Origin: Glutinoglossum americanum
Taxonomy: Eukaryota > Ascomycota > Geoglossomycetes > Geoglossales > Geoglossaceae
Direction: 5' to 3'
Length of the DNA stretch: 55,999 nucleotides
Assembly (NCBI GenBank): GCA_020080175.1
Contig: JAGHQL010000178.1
Span: 1-55,999, forward strand
The position numbers were made by a program, and so were the translations under genes. The notes under the pieces were generated by a model, which worked only from the letters and a program-made list of their open reading frames with translations, did no database searches and was not told the DNA's origin. Shown here piece by piece: positions 21,122-34,212 of the stretch. Positions within the stretch are counted from its first letter, which is position 1, and each line of letters opens with the position of its first letter.

Positions 21122-23988
21122 ATGTCCGCCCACGGAATTGTGGTTGACAAAAGCCTACCCGACCCCCCGCCGACCGAAGCGACGTTGAACACGCCGTCGA
21201 CGATGGCGAGTGGGGATCCCTCGACCCGTTCGTCGACGTTCACGGGCGCGCATCATCATGATTTGGTGGCCGGGTTTCGCGGCGAGAAGGCTGATCCGCC
21301 GGAGGTGGTTGTTGGGATGAGGGTCGAGGACGTCGGGGCGGAGGAGGAGGGGTTTACAGCGCCGCCTGTGGGAGGGGCTGAGGGAGGCGAGCAGCTAAGG
21401 TTGGGATTGACGATATCCGTTGTTGAAATCCCTTGTTTTATGTGAGGCGGTGGGTGCTGATTGACGTGGTGGCTTGGTAGAGAGGTTTTGAGCGAAAGAC
21501 ATGTTAACGTAAGTCTCGACTCCGGCGAGAAGGGGGAACGCGGTTGTGGTGATGTGGATGTGGATGCATGCGTGTGGAGAAAGGGGTAGAGTCTGGTGAA
21601 CGAATGTCTGACGCCTGGGTGTCGTTCTAGATGATCGCGTTCTCTGGGTAAACCAACTCATTTCCAACCAAGAACCCCGAATTCCTTAATCCGCTAACCC
21701 GAATCGCTACCACCAGCACCATTGGTATCGGTGAGTTCGCTATACCCATAGACTCGGCTTACGAGAAGGAAAAAAAAAGGAAAAAAAAAACATAAGGCTG
21801 ACCCGCTCTCGTCCAAACAAAAAGGCATATTCCTCACCTGCGGCAAGATCCTCCACGATGCCGGCCCCGGCGGCGCGATCCTCGCCTACGTACTCACGGG
21901 AACGGTGATTTGGAGTGTGATAGCGAGTCTGGGGGAGATGACGGCGCTGATGCCGGTCAAGAGTCCGATCACCGAGTTCGCGACGAGATATATAGATAAC
22001 GCGGTGGGGTTCGCGACGGGGTGGATGTATTGGTGCGTGTGCCCCCTCTGTGCGCCGGGAAACGCGCCGGGGAGTTGTTTGTTGACCGAGGGGAAACAGG
22101 TTCGGGTATGTGTGTGTGTTTGCGGCGCAGATCACGGCGTCGTCTTCGCTGATGGCGTTTAATTACGATAAAGTGATCGTGTGGTCGTTTGGAGCGGATA
22201 TTAGTCCTGTGCTGTGGATCTTCATCTTCTTGATCTATATGACTGGTACGAATCTGTTGCCGGTTAGGGTAGGTGCCCCGCGGCGACGTGGACGTTGTCC
22301 TCCAACCTGAGCGGGGGGGGCTGATGGAGCTATTCTAGTATTACGGGGAGTATGAGTACTTCTGTGGGTGCGTTAAGATGGTCACCATTACGGGGTTGAT
22401 TTTGTTGATGGTTATTATTACGAATGGGAGCTGTGAGTGTTCAGGCATTCCCCGGATTCGGTAGTTGGTGAGTGAGGCTGATAATATCTGAAGCTAGCAT
22501 TCCTCATGGAGATAAGATTGGGGATAAATGTAAAGCTAATTTTCGTTCTAAGCCCCTTGGCCACCATTTTGCTATGGGTTATCTGATTCTTTTATTGAAA
22601 TAGACTGGAAAGGCCATTGGTCTGGCTTCTTCTCTCGCTCATTCAGCAGGTCCGCTTTTGGACAAACCTTCGTATATGAAGGAGACAAGGGACGGCTCTT
22701 AGGGTTGTGGTGAGCAAAAACATTCCATCCCTCATGATCATTCCTTATCTACTGAGAACTAACATGGGGTTTCGCCGATATGATTAGGTCCGGAATGACC
22801 ACCGCCATCTTCTCTTATATTGGAATGGACATTGTAGCCGCCACCGCCGCCGAAACCAAATTCCAAGGAAACTCCGAAAGCATCAAAATGGCCACCAGGA
22901 AGATCTCCCTCCGCATCCTCCTCCTCTACTTCTTCGCCATCGTAACCGTCTCGTTCCCCGTCGCGTACGACGATCCACACCTCCTGGTCACCAATCACGG
23001 GTTGAAATCCGGCGCCTCGTCGCCCTTCATGATCGCTATTTATAATGCGGGCATCCCGGTGCTTCCACATATACTTAATGCGTTTTTTATCTTTTCGTCG
23101 TCGTCGGCGGGAATTAATGCGCTTTACGTTGCGTCTAGGACGTTGCATGCTTTGGCGGTATCCGGAAGGGTGTGGGAGGGGCCAGTTGCGAGGAGGTTGA
23201 GGCTTACGAAATTTGGGGTTCCGATGGTGGCGGTTCTGGGGAGTGCGAGTTTTGGACTGTTGGCTTTTATGTCGACTAAAGCGCAGCCCGCAAAGGTAAC
23301 TATTGGCTAGTTTCTTTATTCTTTGCTTCGCGGCCATAGCCTTATCGCACGTACACTGGTTCGTTACACAATTTAACTAACTATACCCAGGTGCTCCAAG
23401 GCCTCATTTCCAACTCTTCGATTTCGATCATGCTGGTGTATATGGTCATATCACTAACATTCATCTTTTTCTACAAAGAGTTAGTACTATATCCGGGACT
23501 TCTGATCGAGCAACCCTGACTCTCCTCGCTTATAGACTCGGTCCAGAATTAGGACGCGGCGTGGAAAGTGGGTTATTTCGGAAGGGAAAAAACTACCCTT
23601 ACAAATCTCACCTCCAGTATATGAGAGCTGTATACGCGTTTGTCGGATGTTCACTATTCATCTTCTTCAACGGATGGGATTCGTTCCTAGGAGGTAGGGC
23701 CACTGCTGACAAGTTTCTGCCCGCATACATCAGCGTAAGTTCCCATTCCATACTTCCATCGCCTGGCTGTCTAAACCGAACTAATATGCATTACAGATTT
23801 TTGTCTTTCTCATTCTTATATTCCTCTTCAAACTCAATGCTGGCACTTGGCGTAGACAGCCAACCATGCATTATGAAGGGGCGCAAGAAGTTCCGCCACA
23901 AGAGCGAAGAGGGTGGCGACGTGTTTGGGAGCCTGGTACAAAACCGACCGAGAAGATTCTCGCCTTCCTACGAGATTGGATTATTTAA
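21122..23988 (+). CDS. amino-acid permease (APC superfamily)
   Basis: Twelve exons give 633 residues: 21122-21399, 21481-21508, 21631-21647, 21717-21730, 21825-22032, 22100-22268, 22339-22432, 22604-22709, 22788-23295, 23391-23479, 23536-23734 and 23797-23988. Phase closes at every join. After a 92-residue polar N-terminus, the tiny exons 2-4 spell RHVNMIAFSGTIGIGIFL, the first transmembrane segment and substrate-binding G-rich turn of fungal amino-acid permeases. Later landmarks are ASLGEMTALMP, GWMYWFGYVCVFAAQIT, YWKGHW, SYIGMDIVAATAAET, AFFIFSSSSAGINALYVASRTL and MSTKAQPAKVLQGLIS. It should import amino acids across the plasma membrane. The 14-28 nt exons 2 and 4 flank a 17-nt exon, giving an unusually fragmented start. 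The exact amino-acid specificity cannot be read. The second ATG at 21203 is an alternative start. Confidence 0.9.
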
Positions 23989-24640
23989 TCCGATTATGAA
24001 TACGCGTAGCGTATGTACAATCTGATTTCTTATTGCTGGGGTTCTGGATTTTCATAGATTCTGCAGTGTTATTATTTATGCAGGTATGTTGTATGTATAC
24101 AACGGGTGGAGACAGTAATTGTTTCATTTATGTTATCGGCATATGTTCCACCTTGCACTGCTTAGAAACCAAGAAGTCACTTGACGTGGTGAGCCTAATG
24201 AGATCCCGATACCCGGTTTATGGCTGTGCGTATCCCGTTGGACTGCATGGGATATGGGTCCAAAGACTTTTGGACCCCAACCGTAACCAAATGAACCACA
24301 TCAAATCTGCCAAGTATGTTTGCATGAATTCAGGATCGGCGGCGTTTGTGCAACGTCAACATTCGGAGCCCTGCAGAAGGGTGGGCTGGGGCGGAGGATT
24401 AGTGGATGGGAGTGTCCTGCCTTATCCAATACGAGTTCACGCCGCTCGTGCGAGACAAGGCGAGCGGTAACCTTGGCATCCCTCGGGTGTGCCTAGCCTA
24501 AATGATAGTTTGGTGAATGACAAGGCACATCTGTCTCGAGCCAATTAAGAGAGGGGCAAGTGCCACCCGGACCACGTTCCAGAGCTACATCATCTTCCGC
24601 TCTTCGGAGAGCATCTTCTTGATGGTGCATCTTCGCACTT
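23989..24640. other. intergenic, no gene seen
   Basis: These 652 bp hold the permease 3' UTR and the promoter of the next gene. Frames on the plus strand (24033-24470) lack motifs. Confidence 0.5.
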
Positions 24641-27600
24641 ATGCCTCCCTCCGAGCTAGACGTTTGCGCTTCTCTTTTCAACCTCCTTTCAACGCGGCGA
24701 GACATTGACAACCTCACTTTGGAGATCCTCGGCAGATACAATGTAGATCGCTTAACCGGCAGCCCGCTTCCAGATTACACTGACCGTCTCGACTTCAGCC
24801 TTGCTTGCCAGCTGGAATTCATCTTTGATCTCCAACGAGCTCATTTACAGTCTCGCACTCCATTTAGTAGCTGGGACTCTTCGGGCCTCACTGAGCGACT
24901 GCCTTATTTAATAAGCCTTCAGACGGCGAAGGGCGCGTTTGGGTGTCTTAGTCGGCTCGCAGAAGGCTTTATCGCCAGGTTTGGTGGCGGTCAAGAGGGC
25001 GAGATATCGTCGAAACGGAATGTGTTTGTTCGCGCACTTGTGTCTGGCACCCGGATGCTTTGTCTGCATCCGGGAGTCACCTCTGGGGAGATGATAAAAC
25101 CATTTCTGGGCAATGACTTCAGTTTCTGGGAGCAGATTCTGATGCGGACCTGCGATGTGGCTCTTAGCAGGGTACCTAGGGTACACCCGACCCTGCGGCT
25201 TCCAAGATTGGACGGGAAAACGGTATATCAATCCATCCACTTTATTCCTTCAAAGCTAACTGCCTGACTTGGCGCCTAGCCCCCCATAGATGATTCCGGC
25301 CTATTGAGAGTAGCGACTGAATGCGCCGCAGATTTCCTTAATGATACCTCCTTCAAGTACTGGACCTTGTACGATATTTCGTGCAGCGTTGTTGCGGCCT
25401 ATATTCAGCATCGGGCAGCTGCTGAGGATGCAGTAAGCGAAGATGCTATATTTGATGATCACACCAGTGAGGATGCGGCAGGTGGGGATGACGCGAGCGA
25501 GACGGCGAAACTTTTGGGTACTCTAGCCGCTAAAATCGCAGATAATGCTATTGCAGAAGCCCTCAGGGTGTACGGGATGTCTGGAGGCGGTGAACGGTCT
25601 GCCGTACTGCTGATGGATATAATCGAAGTGCTCAATCCTATCTTAGTGGTCCATCCCAATCTGTCGTGCCAAGTGGGATACGAAGAGCTTCTGGTAATAT
25701 GAAAACCCCGTAGTTATCGCTTCTCTCATTCTATTAGGTATAGCTAATAGGAGAAATCTGTTTGTAGGGCCATCCCCGCTACCGCGACCACAGTCCCACG
25801 CAATCCCAAAACATTCATAAGATGTCAGCTCTCAAGCAGTTCCAAAAGACTCTCAAGCAACGCGAATCCGTACTCCGCGATAGTAATGAGGAACTCCCTA
25901 TGCTACTATCTGATATTGAACGTGTGTGCTCGGATATCGCCGACGCATATATCGGCCCTTCCAGCAAACATGCCAGCTATGTTGTAGAGAACCACAAACA
26001 CATCGGGCCTGCGAGCCCTCGGTCATTTCCAGAAGATAGCCGGTCGATACAGACGCTGAAGTTGTATGCCACTAATTGTGAATCAACTCATATCATCGCA
26101 GATGGTCCAAAGGTAGCTCAGATGCTGCGAGATGCCGAGGAGCAACGGTCGAGATGGGTGAGTAACCTATTTGCGACACCCATACAGACCCGCTCTACCC
26201 ATTTCATGTAAACCCGAAATCTATTCCCCTTATTCCCTTCAAACATTCACCACCGCCGGGGCTAATGATGCATTCCTTAGAAAAACGGATCCCTGTACTT
26301 CCCAACGGGCTTAAAATGCCCATTTTGTCCCAGTAAAGCAACGCCCTTCAAACTTCTTAGAGAAATCTCACCTTTAAATCAGGTTTTGGGTTTGGCAAAC
26401 CGAAAATGGCAAGAACTTGACGAATTGCGAAGATCTCGAGAGACGAGTTTTATGCTGGGTGTGTCCGCGGGGGGTGCCGGTGTCCCTTGGGCCCCGATTG
26501 GAGGACATGCGCCCGAAGAGACATTTCTAAGCAAAGGGAGTCAGCCAACATACTCGCCATCTTCACGGGGTCATAACCGTGAATCAACCCTCAGTTCCGG
26601 TCCGCCTGTTTCTGAGTACCGAGCCCCCGAGTACCGAGCCCCCGACCAGTTTCCCGAACATGCGGGCTCCGAAGTGGGTTCTCAACTTACAACCAGTGCG
26701 AGCTTGCACTGGGGCGGTTTCAAAAAAATCATACGCGTGGGGAAGAAACCGCCAGGGACATTTTCAGACACTCCCCTGCGGACACCTCTTCATCGCTTAT
26801 TCCAAGGGGGGGCAGAAGTCAATGTTACTCTTTCAGCCAACTGCGAACGCCTGATTACGTGGACGAATAAAAGCCTAGGACTATATGAAATATCCGAGCA
26901 AGGCGAGACACGGGAGTTGATGGTTACTCCTCTTTCCGAGAAGGATCAGCCCCATATGATTTTAGCATCCGTAACCTACTGTGTCATCGTCCATAAGGGA
27001 CCCAACAGCGATGAGGCAAGTTCCCAATTGAGCATTGGATACCGAAGTGAGAGCGTCCAAGCTGACATGAGGGAACAGATCGTCTTCTACGAGCTAAGTC
27101 AGCAATTCAGGCGCATGACCGCGTACAAAACTCAGGAGCCGATTCAAAGCTTGGCGCTCTCTCCCGACGATACTCACCTAGCCGTTGGGTTTACTAATGA
27201 GACTATTCAACTATTAAGGCTGAATAGGCTAAGTCGGCAGACAACTGTAACGGTGTCGAACTTGCCGTTGCGCACATCCTCTCGGACATCCCCACGCTCG
27301 AGTCCGCCCATTGTGAGCCTCTCATTCTCTGTAGACAAGACCCAACTAGCGGCTGCCGCGCGCGACGGCACGGTGGTCAGTGCATTCACGTCTGTGATGC
27401 CATTTACTTCTCGCAAAGGACCTTATATCGATGAGTCTATTGGCGTGGTATGTCAATGCTCCCATTGCTCTGTTTCCACGTAAATACCATTTTACTGACC
27501 GATCTCCACAGCGCGGAGACGACGACCAAGGAGTCTCATTCGTCATCTGCTGCCCGGGAAGAAGCCTCCTTTGCGTAACCTACTGGACCCGCTCCGGGAT

Positions 27601-27934
27601 CCCCCTCCTAATTGATTGCGCTGCAAAAAAGAGCCAGCGATTGAATAAGCCGACCACCCGTCTGGACATCGGGACGCGCATCCAACAGGCCGCCTTCTCA
27701 AAATCAGGGAGCATCCTAGTTCTCATCAACAGCGCAGGGAACATCTTCAAAATCTCCACGGACGATATAGATCATATTAAAGCCGAGGCGATCGGCAGAT
27801 CTCGCTGGGTCCCGCGCGTTGTGGGGAAGTCCCAGCCTCTAGAGATGAGGATCTCGGACGATGAGAGGAACCTAAAGGTGGTATTCACGAAGGATAACTA
27901 CATCCATATTACTAATTATAGACTCCAACTCTGA
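24641..27934 (+). CDS. large fungal protein with C-terminal beta-propeller-like part
   Basis: Five exons (24641-25222, 25280-25693, 25768-26157, 26281-27447, 27512-27934), all spliced in phase 0, encode 991 residues. Residues 1-330 are helical without a recognised domain; an acidic SEDA/DDASE stretch lies near 245-270. Residues 333-462 look coiled-coil (LKQFQKTLKQRESVLRDSNEELPMLL region). Exon 4 opens with LKCPFCPSK, a possible zinc-binding CxxC. A disordered Ser/Pro region follows with a doubled YRAPE. From about residue 600 there are WD-like repeats (CERLITWTNKSLGLYEI, IQSLALSPDDTHLAVGF, IVSLSFSVDKTQLAAAARDG, IQQAAFSKSGSILVLINSAG), the pattern of a WD40/YVTN-like propeller. It is probably a scaffold or sensor protein, which is inference. 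The name is not known to me. Confidence 0.8.
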
Positions 27935-30900
27935 CTGTGGGACCTATTTCGGTTTTTCGACTTGGAAGTACACTCGGACGCCATTCCCCGAACACCCGAC
28001 ATTAGGGAAGAAATATAGAGGTAGGAGATGATGATTGAGCTCCGCTGCTACTCTGCCCATCCAGGGATCACACCGGAGCATTCGTTCGCCAGCCGGTTAC
28101 GAGATATGGAGCCGTGGTGGAGCCGTTCTAGCCCAGTTGCAAAATAACTCGCTTTTCCAATAGCCAGCGCATTCGCAAAGGGGACGGCTTTCCGATTCAG
28201 CTTGACGAGACGTAGAGCAGGGCCGGGCAGACGCACCGATCTCTCGCAACTAGAGCCTCGGCGGTACCATGTACATCCACGCCAAGAGAAAAAAATCCCG
28301 CTCTTTTTAGCACAGCGGCTGACGCGCGTCGCTCGGGGACCCTACACCATAACGAACGATTGCGCCATGCCAAGCCCTTGATAGCACGCAGCCTTGTATC
28401 GCGATCAGAGGGTGGGGATAAGAGAGGGCTGCTCCGCATTCAGTATTGGGTATTTGTAATGTGGGTGGACGCGAGGGTGCTTTGAGGATATGATATGTAG
28501 TACAAGGTTCAGGGTTCCGGTGGGCACACAACTGCTGGGCCGGCCCAGCCTTGTATCTAGATCGTCACTTAAATCAGCATTAATTAAAACTCACTTTGCG
28601 ATCAACTATGTTACTATTTACCCCTTTTGTGTATTGGCGAACACTGGAAATTCTAGTGCGTCCGCCTCGATAATAGCATTTAGTATTGAGTCGTTACATC
28701 CTTTGGGTGGAATTGCACCAGAAAATCCTCCCACAAGCTGGCTCTCGATGGGTCAGTTCATCATTATCAATGTAGATTGAACTCTTGCACCTTTTCGGGG
28801 GGATTTGGACATCTATTGGACCGGAAGCTATCCTCGTCGCCAATGACATCATCGCATAATCTCTGCCAGCCTCACGCTTAGTTCTTCAACTAACTGCTCT
28901 CAAATGCCTGTGTATCAATATCGCCCTAAATGGAGATTGCATGTGATTGTAATTACTCAAGTGCTATAGAGAGCTTCTATTTTTTGTAGCACTATAAATT
29001 GGCAAGGATGAGGTCTGACCGGTTGGGGTGGATTAGTGGGTAAGAGTGCCCGGTGACCCTGCCAAGTATTATTACTAATCACTTGCAGCATAAAGCTTGC
29101 GAAAATGGTTTTATTGGAATTTATTGTGCCCCGTACCTAGTGATAATCATGCTATGGTCGATCAGCTGGGGAAAGCTGCCACTAGGGTGACTAGCAAAGC
29201 GCTCTTTCTCAGGGCGGGCGCTTGCTCCACATGGGATTTATTGATATGCTGTGCTGGAATAAGGTATCTCAATTTTGTTCCTTCCTATTGTCTGTTGGTC
29301 GTGGGTGGGCTGAAGGCGTGAAGAATAGCTGCTCCCTAGTGCGATCTCAGTATGTAAATTGCACTAGCGCCAGCGAGTTCCTGCCCTAGTGCGGCCACGG
29401 CGCCTTCTGGACAGAGACATCCCGTCGCTAGCTGCGAAATTCCCTCGCGGGCCTCGTGCATGCTGGAATGGGCGCATTGGAATGACCGCATCCGAAACAT
29501 GTAGATCCATTACGCCGGCGGAATGGCATTGAATTCCACATCCAATTACCTTGTTTGCATTTCTTCAATTCGAGCATAAGAACGTCTGGGAATGCTTGCT
29601 CTTGTAATAATCTAAACAATTAAATTCCGTGCTTTCCGTCGAACAAGACTTTGCACCACCCATATTTCAATAGCGCAACCTCCGTGCTTATAGCGGAGGC
29701 AAGAGGAGATGCTCCCTGGGTTGGGAATACAAAAGGTGGGTTGGCGGAACTGCGGGTTGGTGCGGAAAAAGGCCGTAGGGGCAAGAATATTAGTTGAAGA
29801 CGCCGGGTTAGTTGGGAGTGGGGGGACGTGCCACTTGTGTCCAAAGTAGGCCGTGATTTGTTGGATTGAGATGGATTCCTCGGTATTGGGGGATTTGGGG
29901 AGCGTGGATAGCTTGAGCCGTACCGATTGGGTTTGAGAGAAGTACCCTGTTGTTCTGTCATGTCTATGAGGTACCAATGGACGGCAGGAATGAGGGAGAT
30001 GTCGAGCGGAAAACACTCTCTCCCTTTCCTATAGTTATTGGCCAAACCTGGATCAGTTAGTCCCCAGCAGCCGTAATATGAAAAAAATGTAGAAGTGGGA
30101 ACCGGCTCTTTCTGAATCCATTTATTTGGCTCTCATGCTCCAGGAATTGGCAATACGCTCTGAATCTTTTTCTCTTAGCCGTGGTGGGTCTTGGAATCAT
30201 TAGCCTTAGTTGGCTAGAACGGGAAGGTGCTGGGGTTCACGAGGGGCCTTGCCGGTCGCTCTAGGTAAGATCTCGAAAAGGGCCTTGGGAGCATTTCTGT
30301 TATGTCAGTGGGAATTCCGTGATCTGAAGAATAGATTGGAGTGTGTTCACCTCTGCACGGGGAACTTGTACTCACCGCGTTGGATGTTAGACACCAGGTC
30401 CCTGTGTATATACTATTAGCACCGAGTCGGCGTTGGCACTCGTAGTATAAGTTCTTACGCGCCGGTTAGCTATTCTTTAAGAATACAACTCGCCTCTCTG
30501 CCACTTCGTTCACATGCTCTAACTGTTCACCGTTCGCCATTAGCCATGCGCACCGCCCGGCGAGTGACCAAGGGCTTAGCGGCCTCCTGTGCCCGCACAT
30601 ACGGGGTCGCTATAGGCCGGCCGTTTCTCTAGCTGGGGCCCGGATCCGTGGTAGTACTATTAGTATTCAGGGCATTTCCGCTATAACAGTCTTTGTCTAT
30701 GCCACCAGTGAGCCAAATGTTCAAAGGACTCTTAGGACTCACGCTAGGGTGGCTCTTAACCTCGCACCTCACCCCCCGTTCGCCCAGCTTACGGGAGTTT
30801 GGCCTCGCCAAGGGAAACTTGTTCGCTACGTGCGTTTTCCCTGTTATGGGATACAGATCTCTGGCATAATAAAGCTCCCTCGGTAGAGGCCGCTTTAAGC

Positions 30901-31438
30901 CATTTGCCTCCGTCATTCTAGGCTAACGATTACGCGGTCGGGAATTGAACGCGCAGTTAAAAACTTAGGTCCTAGAATATATATAGCTGTTGCGATTGCG
31001 GGTGGTTTTCGAGAATTAATTAATGGCTCCTGGCGCATTTTAGCGCGTGCGCCTCCGAAGGCTTCATTCGTTGGAGTGTGAATAAGCGAGTTGATGGCAA
31101 AAAGCAAGTTGTGTTCAGTCTTTGATAGGCTTGGTCCCCATATGGATTGCTCAATTCGCCCTAGAGAAGCCGGAGGAGTGGCGGGGTATACCGCCTCTTA
31201 CTAAGTTAGAATTACCACTAGCTAGAGGGTCTCCACTATATATATCAAGATTCCTCATAACAACAGATGAAGACAGCAGTAAGTTGTAAAAAATGAAGGC
31301 GGCCGTATAGCGCGTCAACACGAGGTGTTGAGCTAAATCATCAAATACATCGACCGACTTTACCCCGGCCAACATAGCGGGACAGTGACAAGCAAACCCA
31401 ACAGTTAAGCAGATTCGTATCCAGCCGCTCAATCAACC
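27935..31438. other. 3.5 kb gene-poor stretch
   Basis: I find no gene with a recognisable motif. Frames open in two registers on the minus strand at about 29612-30045 (135-141 codons) and one at 30629-30916 (95 codons), but none has family signals, introns or a convincing start. The stretch is neither strongly AT-rich nor stop-dense, so it is not an obvious RIP-treated transposon. The gene at 24641-27934 and the Hsp70-like gene converge on it. Confidence 0.5.
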
Positions 31439-33627
31439 CTATACGTACTCTGCAGTGACCGTATCATACTCCACCCCCCCATAAACCAACGAGTACCTCG
31501 TCTCTGCTGAATAACAAGTCATCTTCACCTCCCACTCAACCACATACCACATCTTCCCGTCAAGTCCCTGTTTCTGCTTGAACGACAGGCATGGGATCTT
31601 CGACAGGTCTGCGGTAAGTTTGACCAGGTTCCTGACGCCCGTGTCCGCGTGAATGGGGGCGCCAACGTTGTATGGATCTTCACAGCATTTGATAGTCGCG
31701 TAAACGGTTTTGGGGGGGCCTTGGGAAACTGTCTGGACATTGTAATAGGAAAAAGTTGTCGGTTCATTTTCTTTCACGTCGTCGCCCTGAATGGGAGGTT
31801 AGCTAGGGAGTAGGGGTTGAAGGCGATGGCGAGGCTACCTTTTGGATGAGCCAGCTCATTGCGAGGACAAGATAGGTCCCTTTAAAGCCATCCCATTTTC
31901 TAGATGAATACCGCATGAGTATGATAATTTAAGTGGGATGGAAGGGTTTTTTACTTCGTGTTGCCGTTGTGGATATCAGCATTGTAGGTTGTTCGAATCT
32001 CTATGCCGTAGTGCTTTCGTGCGCACCTGGAGGTGACACGAACATCTGCTAAGGTCGGCGCTACCTCCTCTAGGCCCTTCATCAGGGCTCCCCTCACAAC
32101 CGCCGTCCAGCTATTGCGGCATTATTTAGTATGTATACGGTATAGCGCGTTGGAGCGGGATATACCTATTGATGGTTTGGATAACCTCAATGTTCCGGCT
32201 AATTGAGACAGTAATCCTTTCTTTCAAATATGCGTTCTGACCAAAACCTCCCACCATTAACACGGCTCTGACATCTCTTTTAGTGCCTTTTATCTGAGCC
32301 TTCACCAGCGAGATAACTTCGTTGACCACTGGGTCAAATATAGCACGGACTTCTCTATTTAATAGGCGAAGCTTGCCGGCGCGTTCCACTCCAAGCGCGG
32401 AGTTTTTACTGATTCCAGGAACTAGGGTTATGAAGATTGATTAGGTTTGAACGCGGATCTGTGGCGTAAATCTACCTACTCGGGACGGTGAAGAAGTCTT
32501 CACTTCTGTCTCCAGCGAACGACCGCTTTATCTTGGTGTCAAAGACCTCGATTGCCTATTTGAAGTTAGAGATGCTTCACACCAAGCGACCTGTAGAGTA
32601 TACATCTGCCAAAATTTCCTCGTCCCAGTTAGGGTCATTTCGGAACCTATCTCTAAGCAGCTTTGCGAAGATGCGATTAAGAAATGTGCTGCCACACAAT
32701 GAGCCACTTCCGGCAGCTGCTTCCTTGATTTGAAGGATCGGTTTTAAGGCCGTTACCGTGTACGAAATTAAGTCAACAGTACTGGTTGAAGCTATGGTCA
32801 ATAAGGTTCAGGGGCGGTGGAGAGTATTAGGAAAAGGAGATCTATTACCCGCCACCCGCGTCACAAACAACAAACGTGTCGCCGACTTTGATGTTATGCG
32901 GATCCATCGCGTGGAGAGCGTACACGGCAGCGGCTTCTGGCTCAGATATGACGTGTAACCTAGTGCCGCTTCCCATTCCTGCTTTCTCAGCGCAGGCGCG
33001 TGTCTTAGCTTTCGCAGAATCAGACCACATAGCGGGAATAGTAATGACCCATTCCCTTGGTGTTGTTCGAAGAACAACTGACGGTAGCTTTTGACTCAGG
33101 ACGTATTCTGCGTTCTGCCGCAGCGCGGTGAGAAAGTCAATGATAAGTTTCTCATAAGGAACATCGTAGCTTGGAGGCAATGCGCTATCACTTGGGTATT
33201 TTGCCGCGAGGCTGGATTGCGTCCTCGTTTGTGTAGGATCGAGGTCTAGCTTGAACCACTCGTGGCGCTCTTCAAGTTCCTTAATCTGGTAGCCCCATTT
33301 ATAGATGGAACCGGTGTACTTTAGCATTCTATAGTCCCGGAAGTGATGTTAGTATATCACTACGTGATCGCAATTATGTAAGCGACTGACGTAGGAACCT
33401 TCTCTCGGGTGATTCCTTCAGCGCCTGGCCATTGTTGAATGGGCTCCTGGTAATCATGCTGACGGCCATTGATATATCAGCCTGGTTAACTCAAAAAAAT
33501 ACTAGCCACTGCAGACCTTGCTCGTTTGTGCCCACGCAAGTCCGCTGTAGGTTGTCCCGAAGTCGCAAGCGATAAGAATCTTCCGGGCCACATCCGTGAT
33601 TTCGAGGTTACTAGAGTCAGATCCCAT
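31439..33627 (-). CDS. HSPA12-like Hsp70 family ATPase
   Basis: Nine exons on the minus strand: 33517-33627, 33391-33458, 32849-33328, 32604-32781, 32480-32555, 32166-32421, 31955-32110, 31839-31899 and 31439-31786, giving 577 residues with exact phase. Motifs are the phosphate-1 loop LIACDFGTTYSGLAW near the N-terminus, EWVITIPAMWSDSAK, VISEPEAAAVYAL, the phosphate-2 loop CDAGGGTVDLISY (assembled across an intron), IKRSFAG, and the adenosine motif VLMVGGFGQNAYL. The family is the diverged HSPA12 group, which keeps the actin-like ATPase but lacks the canonical substrate-binding domain. Here a distinct C-terminal region of about 190 residues follows (MSWLIQKGDDVKENEP...). Such genes are multiplied in filamentous fungi and their clients are unknown. 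It is divergent from the coiled-coil gene at 34213. Confidence 0.9.
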
Positions 33628-34212
33628 CGGGAAAGTGTCCGCTGTTAGGATGGTGTTCGCTGTTTAGTGCAGTTGACAGAGGCTACTGAGCTCTTGTCCT
33701 CTAACTACAGTTGCAGTATAAGGACCGAACAAAATGCGGAGAGTGGGGTATTATTTTAAAGAGTCACAAACCAAAAGTTAGGTTGGGGTAAGGCTGGGGT
33801 AAGGCTGGGGTTGGTTCTCAATTCGAGGGCATTGGCTAGTCATCGCAGCATCTGACTCCGTAGCTGGTCACCGGTTGGTCAAGGCAACAGTCTACCCCTC
33901 CGGAATGGCCCCACATGTTTTACGAGGTAGTGTTGGCTCAACCTCGTCACTCGAAATGCTATTGGTTGTCTTACCATTAGGATACGAAAATACCCGCTCT
34001 TATCGCAAGGCTGAGTTTCCGTGAGTAGGTTGGTTGGCTTGAGAGGGGTAGGTGTGGAACCTCGCGAATTCTGCCTTGCGACTTTTATCTCAGCCAATAT
34101 CGTTGCTGCACCAAGCCTTGGGACAGCCGCATGGCGACCGGTAGGAACCTCGGCTTCTTCATTCACATTCGACAGTTCCGGGAAGGCTTGTTCACCGAAA
34201 GGCCATATCGAT
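33628..34212. promoter_or_regulatory. divergent promoter region, Hsp70-like / coiled-coil gene
   Basis: 585 bp between two start codons facing away from each other. It contains a short direct repeat at 33783-33813 (GGGGTAAGGCT units, three copies). A TATTTTAAAG stretch at 33751-33760 could act as an AT-rich core element. No gene is seen. Confidence 0.45.
33783..33813. repeat. short tandem repeat in promoter region
   Basis: Three near copies of GGGGTAAGGCT lie head to tail between the two divergent genes. They could be a protein-binding site cluster or simple slippage. The units differ from the TTAGGG telomere repeat. Confidence 0.5.

Noticed and set aside
22759-23337. 192-codon minus-strand frame
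   Set aside because: Antisense shadow of the main permease exon.
29612-30045. Two overlapping minus-strand frames of 135-141 codons
   Set aside because: No recognised family, start or intron; two registers are open at once, so coding potential is not distinguishable from chance.
32556-32582. 27-nt intron in the Hsp70-like gene after STGRL
   Set aside because: A 48-nt intron starting at the GTATAC donor gives the conserved EEILADAIEVFDTKIKRSF without extra residues.
33783-33813. Possible telomere-like repeat
   Set aside because: GGGGTAAGGCT differs from TTAGGG and occurs only three times.
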